Assembly (NCBI RefSeq): GCF_002374835.1
Contig: NZ_NWVD01000001.1
Coordinates: 496,001 to 560,000, forward strand
DNA length: 64,000 nucleotides
Direction of reading: 5' to 3'
Origin: Sphingomonas ginsenosidimutans
GTDB taxonomy: Bacteria > Pseudomonadota > Alphaproteobacteria > Sphingomonadales > Sphingomonadaceae
In this document: positions 63,324 to 64,000 of the stretch, in pieces
Layout of the letters: each line of letters begins with the position of its first letter
Numbering within the stretch: position 1 is the first letter of the stretch
The notes under the pieces: model-generated
The model's input: the letters and a program-made list of their open reading frames with translations, nothing else
Databases searched by the model: none
Told to the model about the DNA's origin: nothing
Program-made: the position numbers and the translations under genes

Positions 63324-63530
63324 TCACGCCTTCTTGAGCGCAGTGCGCTTGTGCGCCGCCTTTCCGCCGTTGTCACTCTCTACCAGATATTGCGGATCGT
63401 CCTTCGACGCGCGGACCGTGTGGCCCTTGATCGTGGTGTCGCTGGTCAGCTTCTTCTCGACCGTGCCGTGCGCGGTGCCGCCGTGCGACTTCCACGTGAC
63501 CTCGTCACCCTTCTTCAGGTCGTTCGCCAT
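63324..63530 (-). CDS. HVA1/DUF2945 TUDOR-like small protein
   Basis: 68 residues: 'MANDLKKGDEVTWKSHGGTA', 'GTVEKKLTSDTTIKGHTVRA', 'DDPQYLVESDNGGKAAHKRT'. This is the hypervirulence-associated protein TUDOR domain (DUF2945), found in fungi and bacteria; the function is unknown. GGGAG lies upstream of the ATG. It precedes the SWIB gene on the same strand, 47 bases apart, so they may be one unit. Confidence 0.85.
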   Translation of the reverse strand: MANDLKKGDEVTWKSHGGTAHGTVEKKLTSDTTIKGHTVRASKDDPQYLVESDNGGKAAHKRTALKKA

Positions 63531-63619
63531 GTCGCCGCTCCCCATGTTGCCATTCGGTCGTGATGGACCGATCGGGTTAATCCGCGGGAGCGGCGCATGG
63601 TTGCGTCAGCGTCGCCGGA

Positions 63620-64000
63620 TCAGAACTTGAACCCGGCGGCCACGCCGTAGCGGCGCGGCTCGATCGTGAAGATGTTGGTGAACAGGCCCGACGACTGATC
63701 GGTCACGTACATGCCGGTGGTCGAGTCGTTCCCGGTCAGGTTCTGCACGAAGCCGCGGACGTAGAAGCGGTCGTCGGGTGCGTTGACCTGGATCTGCGCG
63801 TTGACGACTTCGTATCCCGGCATCCGGTCGATCGGGTTCTTGTTGAAGATCGTGCCATAGGCATTGCCAGTGTAGTTGATGTCGGCACGCGGCACGACCG
63901 TCCATCCGCTGCCGCCCATGTCGACCGTATATTGCGCACCCACCGACCATTTGTAGGTGGGCGCGTTGGGCAGCTGGTTGCCGCGCACGTTCACCTCGAC
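63620..64000 (-). CDS. TonB-dependent receptor, C-terminal end
   Basis: Only the last 126 or so codons are in the window; the frame runs out of the right edge. The segment is the end of a 22-strand outer-membrane barrel: 'GAQYTVDMGGSGWTVVPRAD', 'DDRFYVRGFVQNLTGNDSTT', and a final strand ending 'YGVAAGFKF' with the C-terminal Phe needed for BAM recognition. It imports siderophores, vitamin B12 or glycans; the substrate cannot be told. Confidence 0.85.
   Translation of the reverse strand, partial: VEVNVRGNQLPNAPTYKWSVGAQYTVDMGGSGWTVVPRADINYTGNAYGTIFNKNPIDRMPGYEVVNAQIQVNAPDDRFYVRGFVQNLTGNDSTTGMYVTDQSSGLFTNIFTIEPRRYGVAAGFKF

Overview
The window looks like chromosomal DNA of a Sphingomonas-like alphaproteobacterium (order Sphingomonadales). 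This rests on the very high and even GC content and on several lineage-typical genes: a GcrA cell-cycle regulator, an F0-only ATP synthase operon with two b-type subunits, a Bpt/Ate-type transferase, a SWIB-domain protein, a TonB-dependent receptor, and small proteins that look typical of sphingomonads. Species cannot be fixed from the sequence alone. I see no phage, insertion sequence, CRISPR array or plasmid function. Apart from one broken regulator the region reads as ordinary, gene-dense core and near-core genome.

Layout. 1-7.9 kb: the end of a TamB-like protein, an aldehyde dehydrogenase, a secreted PhoK-like phosphatase and a DsbD-type reductase. 7.9-11.2 kb: an ATP-grasp / Alpha-E / transglutaminase-like operon whose third protein lacks the expected catalytic cysteine. 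11.5-20.3 kb: Bpt-type transferase, threonine ammonia-lyase, a beta-hydroxyacid dehydrogenase, a DUF3298-type protein, a secreted amidohydrolase with an overlapping monooxygenase-fold gene, MobA, a 28-codon membrane peptide, PurB and a secreted unknown. 20.3-28.1 kb: RadC, the ydbH-ynbE-ydbL envelope operon and atpI-atpB-atpE-atpF'-atpF. 28.2-38.3 kb: UvrC, a DUF3857/transglutaminase/TPR protein, a NodB-type deacetylase overlapping a GNAT gene, RecO, LeuB, a GT2-GtrA fusion and a 30-codon membrane peptide. 38.4-44.7 kb: acyltransferase, PMT-like glycosyltransferase, MetZ-ApaG, a short LysR regulator, a VOC protein facing a TetR gene broken by an amber codon, and two small proteins. 44.8-53.8 kb: ABC-2 permease, GcrA, glnB-glnA behind a sigma-54-type promoter, OsmC and MoCF-domain proteins, Map, RecN and BamD. 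53.9-64 kb: ManA, a PAS-winged-helix protein, a glycosyltransferase, a DUF983 protein, yajC-secD-secF-Mth938, tRNA-Pro(GGG), tRNA-Arg(CCU), a large membrane glycosyltransferase, SWIB and HVA1-type small proteins, and the end of a TonB receptor.

How the genes fit together. Envelope biogenesis dominates: TamB and YdbH lipid/protein bridges, BamD, SecDF-YajC, DsbD and several polyprenyl-phosphate or glycan-modifying enzymes. Nitrogen assimilation (glnBA), amino-acid synthesis (ilvA, leuB, metZ) and DNA repair (uvrC, recO, recN, radC) make up most of the rest. A recurring family of short GC-rich palindromes sits at eleven intergenic sites. At two of them a two-hairpin unit lies inside an operon, between glnB and glnA and between secD and secF.
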